From assembly GCF_019393635.1 (NCBI RefSeq), contig NC_057866.1, positions 1,313,001-1,377,000 of the forward strand: a DNA stretch of 64,000 nucleotides. Direction: 5' to 3'. The stretch comes from Dromiciops gliroides (lineage: Eukaryota; Chordata; Mammalia; Microbiotheria; Microbiotheriidae). The translations under genes and the position numbers were made by a program. This document shows, piece after piece, positions 11,783 to 23,420 of this stretch; the first letter of the stretch is position 1; each line of letters starts with the position of its first letter. The notes under the pieces were generated by a model, which was given only the letters and a program-made list of their open reading frames with translations, ran no database searches and had not been told where the DNA came from.

Positions 11783-11905
11783 GTCATCACCTAGCTAAGT
11801 GACACAGTGGACAAAGCATCCCCCCTCGACCCAGGGGGATCCCAGCCAAAACCAGACCTCAGACGCAAGACAGTCACCCACTGTATGACCCCAGGTATGC
11901 CCCCA
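11783..11905 (+). mobile_element. Degenerate SINE copy
   Basis: Traces of the sense SINE remain: 'acctagctaagtgacacagt', 'ggacaaagcatc', 'gacctcagacgcaagaca'. The junction with the half-LINE lies just left of the ORF1 end. Confidence 0.55.
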
Positions 11906-11916
11906 GCTCCAATTTT

Positions 11917-13075
11917 TTATGGTTCTCTAGGGTCTTGTATTTGAAAGTCAAATTTTCCATTCAGTTCAGGTCTTTTCATCACAAACATCTGAAAATCTTT
12001 TTCATTAAAGTTCCATTTTTTCCACTGAATGATTATGCTGAGTTTTGTTGGGTAGGTGATTCTTGGTTGTAATCCCATTTCCTTTGCCCTTTGGAATATC
12101 ATATTCCATGCCCTCCGGTCCTTTAATATAGAAGCTGCTAGATCTTGTGCTATCCTGACTGAGTCTCCACAGTACTTGAATTCTTTCTTTTTGGCAGCTT
12201 GCAATATTTTCTCCTTGACCTGAGAGCTCTGGAATTTGGCTATAATATTCCTAGGAGTTTTCCTTTTGGGATCTCTTTCTGGAGGTGATTGGTGGATTCT
12301 TTCAATTTCTATTTTAGCTTCTTCTTCTAGAATTTCAGGGCAATTTTTCCTAAGAATATTTTGGAAGATGGTGTCTAAGCTCTTTTCTTGATCATGGTTT
12401 TCAGGTAGACCAATAATTTTCAAATGATCTCTCCTGGACCTATTTTCCAGGTCAGCAGTTTTTCCCAGAAGATATTTCATATTGCCCTCTATTTTTTTTA
12501 TTCATTTGGATTTGCTTTATTGTGTCTTGGTTTCTCATAAAGTCACTGGCTTCCACTTGTTCAATCCTAATTCTTAGGCAATTATTTTCATCAGAGAGCT
12601 TTTGTACCTCCTTTTCCATTTGGCCAATTTGACTTTTCAAGCTGTTGACTTTTTTCTCATGTCTTTCCTGCATCACCCTCATTTCTCTTTCCATTTTTTC
12701 CTCCACCTCTCTAACTTTATCTTCAAAGTCCTTTTTGAGCACCTCTATGGCCTGAGACCAATTTGTATTTTTCTTGGAAGCTTTAGATAAAGGGGCACTG
12801 GGGCATCTAGGTGGCACAGTGGATAGAAAACTGGCCCTGGATTCAGGAGGACCTGAGTTCAAATCTGACCTCAGACACTTAACACTTACCAGCTGTGTGA
12901 CCCTAGGAAAGTCACTTAACCCCAATTGCCTCACACCAAAAAAAAAATAGATAAAGGGGCCCTGATGTTGACATCTTCCTCTGAGGGTGCCCCTTGGTCT
13001 TCCTTGTTACTGAAGAAACTTTCTATGGTCTTCACCTTTGTCGAGGCATCTTGCCTTTCTTTTACTAGACCTTTA
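11917..13075 (-). pseudogene. Decayed LINE ORF1 (RNA-binding protein) with nested SINE
   Basis: ORF1 encodes the trimeric RNA-binding chaperone of L1-type retrotransposons. On the minus strand, 12,480-11,917 encodes 187 residues matching its RRM and C-terminal domain, with runs such as NRSRRDHLKIIGLPE and AAKKKEFKYCGDS. Upstream, 12,780-12,490 encodes a charged coiled coil (EVEEKMEREMRVMQERHEKK). The two parts are in different frames, apparently from a frameshift near the T-run at about 12,490, and a SINE interrupts the N-terminal part. It is therefore inactive. It is a transposon gene, not a host gene. Confidence 0.85.
12797..12947 (+). mobile_element. SINE nested in the LINE ORF1
   Basis: Perfect 13-bp duplication TAGATAAAGGGGC at 12,784-12,796 and 12,948-12,960. 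Sense copy ending in an A-run. It inserted after the half-LINE, in the opposite orientation to it. Confidence 0.95.
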
Positions 13076-13730
13076 GCTCCTTAAAGTGGGGCACTGTTTC
13101 CAGGCTGCTGTATCCCAAGCTTAAGAAGTCCCAGGTGGTATGATTTAAGGAGAATCAGGTTCTTCACTCACCCGGCCTGTTTCCTGGTCCTAGATGACCC
13201 CAGACCAACTTGCTAATCAACCAGCTTTGTGTATTGTGTTTGTTAGCTCCAACAAGCCTGTGCCTCTCCCCCACCTGGGCCACTGCTACTGGAGCCTACC
13301 TCCTGGTTCTCAGCAGGGGTGTAAAATCCAAGTCCTGCCTCAGCACCATCATAGACCCCTGTAGTCTCCCCCCTGACCAGGGCTCAGCCCACTCACCAGA
13401 CTATGAGCTTAGTTCCAGACAACACTGGTGCTTCAGCTGATTCAGAGGCTCTGGGGGTCTCCTCCTTTGGTGAGGCTTTCCTGGGACTGGATCTGTGTGA
13501 GAGTGACTGTGGAGTTGGGCTCAACTCCTGTATTAGCACAGCAGCTCCCTCCTTCTGACCTTCCAAGCCGTTCTTGGTTAGAAGATGATTTCAGCACATT
13601 CTTCTGTGAGTTTTGCTGCTCCGGGCTTTTTCCTGTGGCGTTATTTAGATGCTTTTTGGAGTGATCATGTCATGAGTTCGAGAGCTCACTGCCTTTCCTC
13701 TGCCATCTTGGCTCCACCCCACTGTCTACC

Positions 13731-13737
<7 letters not shown>

Positions 13738-13778
<41 letters not shown>

Positions 13779-13915
13779 AGTGAGGCAATTGGGGTTAAGT
13801 GACTTGCCAAGGGTCACACAGCTAGTAAGTGTTAAGTGTCTGAGGCCGGATTTGAACTCAGGTACTCCTGACTCCAGGGCTGGTGCTCTATCCACTGCAC
13901 CACCTAGCTGCCCCA
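13738..13915 (-). mobile_element. Marsupial SINE with CT-microsatellite tail, antisense
   Basis: Antisense SINE whose tail has become a (CT)n run at 13,738-13,770. ATATCAT occurs at 13,731-13,737 and 13,916-13,922. It lies just outside the 5' end of the half-LINE. Confidence 0.9.
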
Positions 13916-14247
13916 ATATCATATCTTTTTAAAAGAAAATGGGCTGGTTCTGGGTATCCTTCATGGATGCAGGTCCTGGTTGCTCTGAAGGTCTTTAAGA
14001 GGAACTGTGGCAGAAAAACCCAGCCCCCTGCCATCCCCTGCCCCTGCCACCCACTCCTGGGGCCCACCTTTGGCTGATGGGCTTCTGCAGGCCCTGCTGG
14101 TCACATGCTCCTATAGCTAACTCCCAGGCTTTTGCTGGAAACATTTTTGTTCCATAGTTAGTGCTTGCTTTAGCTGTTGCCCAGCCATCAGAGCCTTGGA
14201 GAAGCCTCTCCAGCCCTAGAAAAAGGTGGCTTTAAGAATCCATAGAG

Positions 14248-14390
14248 GGGCGGCTAGATGGCGCAGTGGATAAAGCACCGGCCCTGGATTTAGGAGTACC
14301 TGAGTTCAAATCTGGCCTTAGTCACTTGACACTTACTAGCTATGTGACTCTCGACAAGTCACTTAATCCCCATTGCCCTGCAAAAATAAA
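14248..14390 (+). mobile_element. Marsupial SINE with 14-bp target-site duplication
   Basis: Perfect AAGAATCCATAGAG duplication at 14,234-14,247 and 14,391-14,404. Sense copy ending in an A-rich tail. Confidence 0.95.
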
Positions 14391-14447
14391 AAGAATCCAT
14401 AGAGTGAAATCTTGACCAACAGGCTTGGTGCAAACATTCCCTGACTG

Positions 14448-14945
14448 CAGGAGGCTAGTCAGAGGGCACAGTGGAAAGAGCATCAGGGAGACTTGGGTTC
14501 AAATCCAGCCTCAGATACTTATTAGCTTTATGTCACTTCACCTCTGCCTGCCAGTTTCCTAATTAGATTTTTTTTCTGAAAGGTCATTTTATTTTTCCCT
14601 ATTTTTTTTTTTTTTAGTGAGGCAATTGGGGTTAAGTGACTTGCTAGTAAGTGTTAAGTGTCTGAGGCCGGATTTGAACTCAGGGAGTCCTGAATCCAGG
14701 GCCGGTGCTCTATCCACTGCGCCACCTAGCTGCCCCCATTTTTCCCTATCTTTAAAAAAAAATAAACATTTTTATTTATAGTTTTGAGTTCCAAATTTTA
14801 TCCCTCCTTCCCTCCTTCCCCTCCTGGGGGTAAATTACAGCCCTTGCCTTACTGGTGTTCTGGGGATCAAATGAGATAGAAAGCACTTTTCTGAGCCCTA
14901 TTTGCAAATTTCTTTGCAAACTTTAAAGCATGTTGTGAATGCTAT
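14448..14945 (+). repeat. MIR3-like fossil interrupted by L1 and SINE
   Basis: The left half (about 14,448-14,565) has 'gggttcaaatccagcctcag' and 'tgccagtttcctaattag'. The right half (about 14,826-14,945) has 'gttctggggatcaaatgaga' and 'gcaaactttaaagcatgttg'. L1 3' UTR antisense sequence (about 14,566-14,825) and the SINE at 14,603 lie between, giving three layers of insertion. Confidence 0.65.
14603..14737 (-). mobile_element. Marsupial SINE nested in L1 fragment, antisense
   Basis: Perfect ATTTTTCCCTAT duplication at 14,591-14,602 and 14,738-14,749. It lacks the CCCAGGGTCACACAG segment of the consensus, an internal deletion of roughly 16 bp. Confidence 0.93.
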
Positions 14946-15694
14946 CTGCTAATCAGCTTCTTCAATGCCAACCTTCCACATTTTAGCCTATAGAGTCCCA
15001 GGGGTGCTCAGCCATCATGGGGCACCTGAGGTTTCACTCTGAAGTCCAGATTGGGCCCATATTAAAGATGCTCCAAGTGCCTCAGTAATGGTCCTATCCA
15101 TCCTGGAGAGTGCTTTCTCTGCTTATCATCCAGTCCTAGGGGAGTCTTAGTCTTTGTCCCCTTTCTTCTGATGGTCTCTTCTAGACATGGGTTGAATAAA
15201 CCAGTGTGCTCCCTTGCTTGTCCCCTCTGGAATGAATGTCTCTGCAGATGTTAAGGCAAGTCAAAAATATCCATCAGTAGGTTGATATGAGTGTGTGGTG
15301 GTGAGTGTCTTTCCTTCCTCCTTGAGAGAATATAGACATTTTTATCAGTGACTTGCACAAAGAGATAGATTACAGCTCACCAAATCTGAAGTTTGCATAA
15401 AGCTGGGTGGGAGGGCTATCAGAGTCATGATCCCAAAGGATCTTGAGGATAATCCAATAAGATGAAGTCCAAGAGGGATGTCTGTCAAGTCTTTCATTTG
15501 GGCACCGAAAATCAAATTCAAATGTGTAAGATGGAGGAGTTATGGTGAGATGGCAGTTGCTTTGAAAAAAGATCCAGGGGTTTGGGTGGACCACAAGCTT
15601 CACATGAGCCAGCCATGGGATATACCAGTCAAAAACCCAAACCTAATGGGATCTTGGCCTGCATTAAGAGAGATGGACCTGCCAGAAACAGAGA

Positions 15695-16185
15695 AGTGAT
15701 AGGTCACTGTCCCCTGCCTTAGTCTGACCTCATCTGAATATTGTACTTAGTTCTGGGAGCTGAGATTTAAGATGAATGTTGAGAAACTGGAGAATTTGCA
15801 GAGGAGGCAACCACTGTGAGGAAGTCTTGAGCATGGAGAAGAGGATGCTCAAGGCTAATGTGAGCGTTGTCTCACATTGTCAGAAGGGCTCTCCTATGGA
15901 GGGTCTTTGGTTCTATTTGGTGTCAGAGGGGAGAAGCAGGAACTATAGGGGGTTGGGAGGGGGTGCAGAATGGCTGGTTTAGGACAGATGGAGAAGATGA
16001 GACAATGAGAACTGTCACAAAGTGGAATAAGCTTCTTTGGGAAGTGATGAGTTCTCTCTCCTCAGAGGACTCCAAGCAGGGGTTATTTGACCACTGACTG
16101 AGGATGTCATGACGGGGATTCCTTTAGGTCAGGAATGTGACCAGAAGCCACTGAAGTTCCTGTCAGCTCTTAGATCCTGTCCATA
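15695..16185 (+). repeat. CR1/L3-type LINE 3' fragment
   Basis: Follows the order of the CR1-family 3' end: 'gagaaactggagaatttgca', 'aggaggcaaccactgtgagg', 'agtggaataagcttctttgg', 'tccaagcaggggttatttga', and a terminal 'cagctcttagatcctg'. An ancient fossil with no intact frame. Confidence 0.65.
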
Positions 16186-17266
16186 GTAGTGAGCTTCATC
16201 TTGACTGATGGCACTCAAATCCATTAAAGATCCCAAACCTAGGATACAGGTGTCTGCAGGAGAAGATGGCCACATTTGAAGGCAGTAAGGAAGGAACCAG
16301 CAGATAGAAACTGAAACTTAGAAAGGGAGGTGGGGTGATGAAGAGATAATCTTCTGGACAAGATAAGGGGGTAAGGACCAAAAACTCATATATGAAACTC
16401 GACCTTGGCAGGAAGAAAAGCCACATCATTATCAGAGATTGGAGAAAAGGAGAATAGAGTGGGAGATGATGTCAAGAGAAATGGAAAGGCAGGCTGAGAG
16501 GAGGGGGTTAGGGTTAGGGTTAGGGGAAGTCTTGAAGAGATGAGAGCTTTGGATGAACTTTTGTGGGGAATAGAATAGTAAATCAATAGTAAAAGGATTG
16601 CCTTACTATGAGTCTAGATAACATCAATTTGTCGTGGGCTCTGTCAATCCAGTTGTGTGACTTCCTCCAGCTCTGTTGATCTGTATGTGTGTAGGAGCAA
16701 AGGAAGCACATGGTGGGTGTAACTTGTGGCTGGCACTTGGCAAGTGGTGAGAAGTTATAGGGCAAGGGAGTGAGGGGTTTGAGAGCAGAGGACAGTGCTT
16801 GTTTGAAATGACCCAAAGCAGGGCTACTGACCCAAATAATAAGTGAGGGACAGAGGACCTAGAGCCCCCCATGGAGCTGAAGTCGAGACCTAGAGAGGAG
16901 AGATGGAATGATAAGAAGCCAAGGTCAGAAAGAACACCATCAGAGGTTTTGATCAAGGAAGTGAGGCACTTGTGGGTAATGGTGGGCTCCAAGGTGTGAT
17001 GGTCCTTGTGTGAGGCTGGGGTGAAGGGACATACCATGAGAGACCATACCTGAGAAGGCTAAAGAACCAGGAGGCCAGTGAGTTTGAGGGAGCATCAGTG
17101 GGGGTGCTGAGATACTAACAATTACAGTGCCCACAAAAAGAGCAGTGATGTGTCATACCAAAGCCTTGTGACTTAATACCCACAGAAGACACCCAGGCTC
17201 CACTGAAAAGGTACTTTGTCTGATGGAAAATTTCTCCAGTGACATAAAAATATCAAAGGGACTTGA
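16186..17266. other. Intergenic, no gene recognised; short telomere-like tract
   Basis: Purine-rich text resembling old LINE 3' sequence. Three perfect TTAGGG units occur at 16,508-16,525. Minus-strand open frames here have no conserved composition. Confidence 0.5.
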
Positions 17267-17279
17267 TAAGTATAGACTT

Positions 17280-17431
17280 TTTCTTTTCTTTTTTTTTTTT
17301 AGTGAGGCAATTGGGGTTAAGTGACTTGCCCAGGGTCACACAGCTAGTAAGTGTTAAGTGTCTGAGGCCGGATTTGAACTCAGGTCCTCCTGACTCCAGG
17401 GCTCTATCCACTGTGCCATCTAGCTGCCCTG
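17280..17431 (-). mobile_element. Marsupial SINE with 13-bp target-site duplication, antisense
   Basis: Perfect TAAGTATAGACTT duplication at 17,267-17,279 and 17,432-17,444. T-rich tail on the left. Confidence 0.95.
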
Positions 17432-17974
17432 TAAGTATAGACTTCTTAATATACACCAAGTTAGAGGAATAATAACCAGTAACTGGTGAGCATTTATGGA
17501 GCACTCAAGGTTTGTAAAATGCTTTCCATGATCTCTCATTTGATCCTCATTTGTGTAAGTCAAGTGACTAACCACTGACATCTGACAGTCAAAACATAAT
17601 AGGAAAATTGCATTCAGAGCACTCAACATCCATCCAACACCAGCCAGCATGCATAAGAGGCAAGGCCAAATGAATCTAGAAGTTGTCCAAATAAAAACGT
17701 GCCTAATGTTTATGTAGCACAGAGATCGTCATCGTGAGTCAGGCTAAACGTTTACACAAATACTCTTGGCACTGACAGCTCTCACTTCAATCCAGAGCAA
17801 AGACCAACAACAGAACATTGAGTCTGTCAAGTGTAAGTAAGATGCAAGTGTGGAATCAAAAGGCCCTCTATTAACCACCTTCCCTTGAATGCAACCAGCA
17901 ATACATCAGCAGAGAGATATCGACTAGCTGGTTGAGTCCTGTACTTAGGACACCCAGGTGGTTCAAAGAATAGA

Positions 17975-18195
17975 CATCCGGACTTGGAGTCAGGAAGAAT
18001 TGAGCCCTAGTCCACCTTCAGACACTAGCTCTGTGACCCTGGGCCAAGTGACTTCATCTCTTTTTGCCTCAATTTCCTTATCTGTAGAATGGAAATAATA
18101 ACAACATCTATGTGACAAAGCTTCTTCCTTGAAACTCCTTTGTGAGGTAGGCAAGGTGAAGATTATGATCCCCATTTAATAGATGAGGAAAGTGA
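17975..18195 (+). repeat. MIR-type SINE fossil
   Basis: Contains 'tagctctgtgaccctgggcc', 'aatttccttatctgtagaat' and 'ccccatttaatagatgagga', the standard MIR order. Confidence 0.75.
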
Positions 18196-18604
18196 GAGCT
18201 GTCCAGTCAGGATATCTTTGGGCCATAGGAAGGGGTTTTGGGGTGCTCCATCCATGTCACTGTAGGCTTACTAAGCAGACTAGCTCTCTTCCTACTCTTT
18301 ATTCCCAGTGGGGGAGGGCCCAGGCTAAGCTCTCATGCAGTGGGATGCAACCTTTTCCTCATCTCTAGCCACTCACAACCTGACCCCCTCAGAGGTGGGC
18401 TTTGATAGGGGAGAGCAAGCCCTGCCACATGTGAGCCCCAACAGCATGAGCCCCAATATCACAACCCTTAAATCCTAGATCTAATATAGGAAGCTTAGAT
18501 CTCTCCAAGCCCACTATCCTGTTGGTGGTTCATGTTTTCTTGGCCTGCAGGTGGTTTCCTTCATTGAGCTCTGAGGGACACTAAGAAAGAAGGGTCATGT
18601 GAAA

Positions 18605-18725
18605 GAGCCCAGGCTTTGCAGCTCACTGCTGTCTCTCCTTGGGAAAGGTTCTGCCCCTCTCTGTGCCTCGGCTTCCTCCCTGCCAAATGAAGGAGCTGGA
18701 TGAATGCTCTCCCAAGTTCTTCCCG
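18605..18725 (+). repeat. MIR-type fragment
   Basis: 'ttgggaaaggttctgcccct' followed by 'tgccaaatgaaggagctgga' matches a decayed MIR3 3' half. Confidence 0.45.
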
Positions 18726-19127
18726 CATCCATGGCCATGGGAGCTGGAGATGGTCACTGGCTATGGTCAACGACTCCCACTCCTAACTTTTGAGCCAACT
18801 CCTGGGTGTGTTGTCCTTCCCCGAGAGATTTGCCTTCACTCTCCCCTCCCACCTTGGTGTCTTTGCCTCGATTAGCTTTCCTGGGCAGGTTGGGGGGGCA
18901 GAAAGTGGGTATTTTACTCATGTCAGTCTCTGTGGGGGAGCCACAGGAGGAAGAAGAGTGCTGTCCTTGGTGCTGAGCACATTCTACAAACTGGGCATAA
19001 CTTTTCAGTCAAGAGACTCTTCCAAGGCAGCTTCTTGTCTATCGCTGAGGTTCAGGGGAGATTTTGGGCCCCATGGACACTCACGCATCAGGCTCGGGGG
19101 TTTCTCCAAGGGGCTGCTATTGTTTGT

Positions 19128-19419
19128 TTTTTGTTCTCTAAAGGGACCATGACACTGGGGAGATGTCATGATTTGCACTGCATTGGGTTTAGGTGATGGA
19201 GTAAAGTCGCCAACCTCAATCTCTTCTCCATAGCCATCTGGGTCCAGTGGCAAGGTACACATCAGGATGACTGGGGATGGCCCCAGATGTTTAAGGCAAT
19301 TGGGGTCAAGTGACTTGCCCAGGGTCACCCAGCTAGTAAGTACCTAAGATGAGATTTGAACTTAGGTCCTCCCAACTTCAGGACCAGTGCTCTTACCCAT
19401 TGTGCCACCTAACTGCCTC
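19128..19419 (-). mobile_element. Long composite marsupial SINE, antisense
   Basis: Second copy of the two-part element at 1,641-1,947, including 'ccatctgggtccagtggcaa' and 'gatggccccagatgtttaag' before the standard antisense SINE core. Confidence 0.78.
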
Positions 19420-19534
19420 CAAAGGGCTGCTAGTGATCTCTCAGAGGATGAGCTCCCAAACCTTAGAAGACGCTCCGAAGGATGTGCTGTGAAGGAACCT
19501 CCTTCCCAGGAGGTGTTGAGTACTAACCAATATG

Positions 19535-20345
19535 AACCAGCCCATGTCCTTAGGGACTATGCATTCTACTTAGGGAAGCAGCAGGTACACAGACAATTAG
19601 ATCCCAGGGACAATCGGAGTAAGCATAAAGTCACTTGAGGGGATGGGGAGAGCAGGAAGGGGGATTGGGCTTGGCCGGACAGGCCTTGTGTAGGAAGTAG
19701 CCCTTGAGCTGGGTCTTTGTTGTTGTTGTTGTTTTGCAGGGCAATGAGGGTTAAGTGACTTGCCCAGGGTCACACAGCTAGCTGGTATGTATCAAGTGTC
19801 TGAAAACTGGATTTGAACTCAGGTCCTCCTGAATCCAGGGCTGGTGCTTTATTCACTGTGCCACCTAGCTGCCCCCTTTGAGCTGTGTCTTGAAGAAAGC
19901 CAGAGATTCCAGGGAGCAGAGGTGAGGAGGGAGGGCATGCTGGCAGTGGATAGCCAGTGCAAAGACACAGAGACCAGAGACAGAGGAATAGGAAGGATGC
20001 AGGTTGGATTGAAATGCAGAGTGACCGAGGTACCAGTTGTCAAAGTAGGTGGGAGCCAACCTGTGCAGAGCTCAAAAGAGCCGCCCAAAAAATCTGTTTT
20101 CCTTCATGGTAATCGGCAATAGAGAGACACTAGAGCGGGGCAGGGGAGGGCTGATGGTGGCTGGGAGGGGAGGCTGACTCAGAGATGGCCAAGCTGGGAG
20201 CCAGGAAGAATGATGGCCTCCCACCTCTGCCCCACCAGGACAGAGCTAGGGAAAGTCTAAAGGCAGAAAGGGCTTTGGTGGGAGCAGATAATGAATAGTT
20301 TTAGGCTGGTGGTGTTTGGGATGCTCATAGGACTGACAGGTGGAG
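19535..20345 (+). repeat. L2-like non-LTR fossil, split by a SINE
   Basis: Contains 'gtcttgaagaaagccagaga', 'aaagacacagagaccagaga' and 'gaccagctcatgg'-type text also found around 21,780-21,900. The SINE at 19,718-19,877 interrupts it. Confidence 0.5.
19718..19877 (-). mobile_element. Marsupial SINE, antisense, with near-perfect target-site duplication
   Basis: TTGAGCTGGGTCTT (19,704-19,717) and TTGAGCTGTGTCTT (19,878-19,891) flank the element, one mismatch. The tail has become a short (TTG)n run. Confidence 0.9.
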
Positions 20346-20442
20346 ATGACCAGCTCATGGCTGAGTAGGTAGATAGGGGAGTCATCAGGCCAGAGATGAT
20401 GCATGAAGCCATGGAAGCTTGTGAGGTCACTGAGGGGTGGAG

Positions 20443-20473
20443 AGGGAAGGAGGGAAGGAGGGAGGGAGGGAGG

Positions 20474-20539
<66 letters not shown>
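20443..20539 (+). repeat. (GGGA)n/(GA)n microsatellite
   Basis: About 35 bp of GGGA/GGAA units followed by about 55 bp of near-perfect GA. The overlapping arginine/glutamate-rich open frames are artefacts of the repeat. Confidence 0.95.
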
Positions 20540-22560
20540 AGTGAAGAGAGAAGAGAGCCCTGGACTATGTGTGGGGGGGGTCCCTAGGTAAAAGACGCAG
20601 GACTTGGAAGATCAGCCAGCAAAGGAATTTGAGGATCAGGCAGCTGGGAGTAGCCCCATCAGAGGAGTATCAAGACCCTCTGACTTGGGGGTCCTCCTCC
20701 ATGGAAGTCTGATGGAGGAGAGGTGATACAGAAGAAAAAACTGCTCCACCAAATGCTTGTTGACTGACTGGCTGAGTGGGCTGCAGGGATCGAGTCCAGA
20801 AGGACAAGGAATCATGAAAGGCCATGGGACTTAACCACTAGGAGACTCCTTGGGGAGAGCACTTCCAACTGGGGTCAAAAGTTGGCAGCTGAGAAGTGAA
20901 TGGTGTGTATGTGAGAAATGGTGTGTATGTGAGAGACAGCGAGTGTACACAACTTTACCCCAGAAATCTGGCAGCAAAGGGGAGGAGAGATAAGGAATAA
21001 TAGCTTGAAGGATGTTAGGGTCAAGTGAATGTTTTTTTAAAGCCTGTGATAGAGATATATTTGTGGGCAGTGGGGAAGAAGCCAGGAGAAAGATTCTGCA
21101 TTTGGAGTCCTGATGATGCCAACATTTATTAACTGGGTGACCCTGGGTAAGTCACTTCCCCCCTTGTTTGTAAAATCACAATACCAAAGGGTACACTAGG
21201 TACCTCATAGGGTCATAGTAAGGAAAGTGCTCTTGAAACCTTAATGTGCCTGTGCAAGGTGATCTGATGTTGGGAGCACCGTCATAAGGAAGAGGATTAG
21301 CCTTGTTTTGTTGAGCCCTGCAGAACAGAGCTGGAAGTAATTGGGGGTGGGGTGGGGGGACAGAGGGAGCCACAGAAAGTCAAATTTTAGCATGACATAA
21401 GGAAAACCCTACCAGATGAATTGGGATGGGAAGCCCTACCTGCCTTCCACTCCAAGGTCTGCAGCCAAGGTACTGTTTGCCCATTTTCCAGCTCAGACTA
21501 GGATCAATCGAATTCTGTACACATTCATTTAAGCACCTACTGTATACTGTGTTCCAACAGGAAGCAGGCCCAGGCCGTCAAAGGGCTTAAGAGTGGAGGT
21601 GTACAACAGACATCCATATACGACTCTACAAGACAATTGGAAGGAGAAGAGAGCACGAATACCTGGGAGCTGGAGGTAGGGGAAGAGCCTGAAGAGTCTT
21701 GCTTAGAAGGGAGCAACTGAACTGTGCTTGAAGTAATAACTGGATTCTAAGAAGTGGAGGACATTCCAAGTCTGGGTGACAGTCTGGACAAAGACACAGA
21801 GACCAGACATGGAACGCTAAGTTTACGTAGGGGATTTGGTTGCATGTCTGCAACAAGGCTGTTTCTAAGACTGTGAAGGAATTTAAATGTCAAGCTGAAC
21901 AGTAAGGTACTGGGGCACTAGGGAGTTGCAGAAGATTCTTGAGGGGAGGAAGTGACTTGGCATGATCTATGCTCTAATAAGCTTATTTTTGGATCTATGT
22001 GGACGATGGATTGGAGAGAGGTAAGACTGGAAGCTGGGAAGTCTCCAGGCCTGTATTTGAATCTCTCCCACTGGGCCACCCCATGATGGCATTAACATCA
22101 GATCTGCCTTGCATGCAGGTGGCCTCCAGATGGACAGGTCAGGAGGCCCCTTCTCTTCACAGCCCCTCTCAGAGATTGGGAAGCGTTTCTCTACATTGGC
22201 ATATTTGGAGCCAGTGCCCAGCCACAGGCTACACAGGGCTGGGAGATCAGAGCACAGAGTAGGGAGGGGCTTGGACAGCTGGTGAAAAGAGGACAGAGCC
22301 CTCTCTCCATGAGGCTGGCGCTCTGGGCTGCTGGGGCACTTATCTGACCATTTCCTGATGAGTCAAGGCTCTAGTAGTTATCAGTAGAGGTTTCCAGGCA
22401 GTTCTTTCTGCTGATCGTTTGTGATTCCTCTTTCGTCCCCTCCCTCCTGAAATGACTGTCCACAGATACCGTGTCTTCTGAGCAGACACAGCTGGGAGAT
22501 TCCTCCAGATAAGGAGGAAGCTCATGCCTAGGCCTAGGTCAGTCTGTGATTAGCCTTTCC
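20540..22560. other. Intergenic, with L2-like fossil
   Basis: About 21,520-22,010 contains an old L2-like element ('cacctactgtatactgtgtt', 'gtctggacaaagacacagag', 'atttaaatgtcaagc'). The remainder shows no gene or splice structure I can support. Confidence 0.45.
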
Positions 22561-22574
22561 AGGAGAGCTCAACA

Positions 22575-22772
22575 CCCTTACATCTCCATGCTTTCAAAGC
22601 CCTATACACAGATGAGCTCACTTGTGAACCATTGCAACCCTCTGAGGTATTTATCACTCCCATATTGCAGATTAGAAAACTGAGGCTCAGGCACATGAAG
22701 TGACTTGCTCAGGGTCACACAGTAAGTATCAGAAGCAGGATTCAAACTCAGTACTCTATCCACTGTGACTTT
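22575..22772 (+). repeat. MIR, sense
   Basis: 'aaccctctgaggtatttatc', 'gcagattagaaaactgaggc', 'cttgctcagggtcacacagt' and 'cagtactctatccactgtga' in MIR order. Confidence 0.85.
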
Positions 22773-23051
22773 CTGTCACATTAGGCAAAGGACTTTTTCT
22801 GACAAAGGGAAGTATCCCAGAAATCTGACTTTGTTTTGTCCCAGAAGGTCCCTCAGCTTGGAGTTGGCAATGAGGCTGTGGGAGGGTGGGTGAGGACTTG
22901 AGAGGCCATCTGTCCTTGGAAGGTGGGAGGTCTGGAGGAGGACTGTATTCCAACTGCTTCTCATGCTGGGGAGCTGAGGAGCTAGCTTCCTTCCCTGGGA
23001 GCTTCTTAGATTGAGTGTCTTCTGCTCTGCTCACACTTGCTATTATTTGAA

Positions 23052-23295
23052 GCAGCTGGGGGTGCCACAGTGCACAGAGAGCTGAGTCTGGAGTTAGGAA
23101 GACCTGAATGAAATTCTGCATCAGGTACTTACTAGCACTGTGGCCCTGGGCAAGTCACTTAACTTCTGTCTACCTCAATTTCCTCATCTGTAAAACAGAT
23201 ATTAATAGCATTTAACTCCCACAGTTGTTAGGATCACATGAAATATTTATAAAATGCTTAGCACAAGACCTATCACATAGTAGGCACTTAAGAAA
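23052..23295 (+). repeat. tRNA/MIR-type SINE ending in the CCTT tract
   Basis: 'ggtgccacagtgcacagaga', 'tggccctgggcaagtcactt', 'caatttcctcatctgtaaaa' and 'agtaggcacttaagaaat'. The same family occurs at 37,755-37,992. The microsatellite starts exactly at its 3' end, so it probably grew from the tail. Confidence 0.75.
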
Positions 23296-23420
23296 TCCTT
23301 CCTTCCTTCCTTCCTTCCTTCCTTCCTTCCTTCCTTCCTTCCTTCCTTCCTTCCTTCCTTCCTTCCTTCCTTCCTTCCTTCCTTCCTTCCTTCCTTCCTT
23401 CCTTCCTTCCTTCCTTCCTT
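23296..23420 (+). repeat. (CCTT)n microsatellite
   Basis: About 31 uninterrupted tetranucleotide units. Open in all frames, so the LPSF- and KEGR-repeat translations are not proteins. Confidence 0.97.

Larger units (their letters stand above)
10670..13730 (-). mobile_element. HAL1-like half-LINE, antisense, near full length
   Basis: Read on the minus strand from 13,730, this contains an L1-type start (GGGGTGGAGCCAAGATGGCA), a 5' UTR of about 600 bp and a decayed ORF1. A 3' region of about 1.2 kb follows, including a tandem duplication at 11,424-11,657, and ends in an A-rich tail near 10,670. No ORF2 text lies between the ORF1 end (about 11,917) and the 3' region. That ORF1-only layout is what defines HAL1 elements, known from placentals and opossum. 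An L1 with an internal ORF2 deletion is the alternative. It carries one nested SINE and one degenerate SINE-like segment. Confidence 0.65.
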
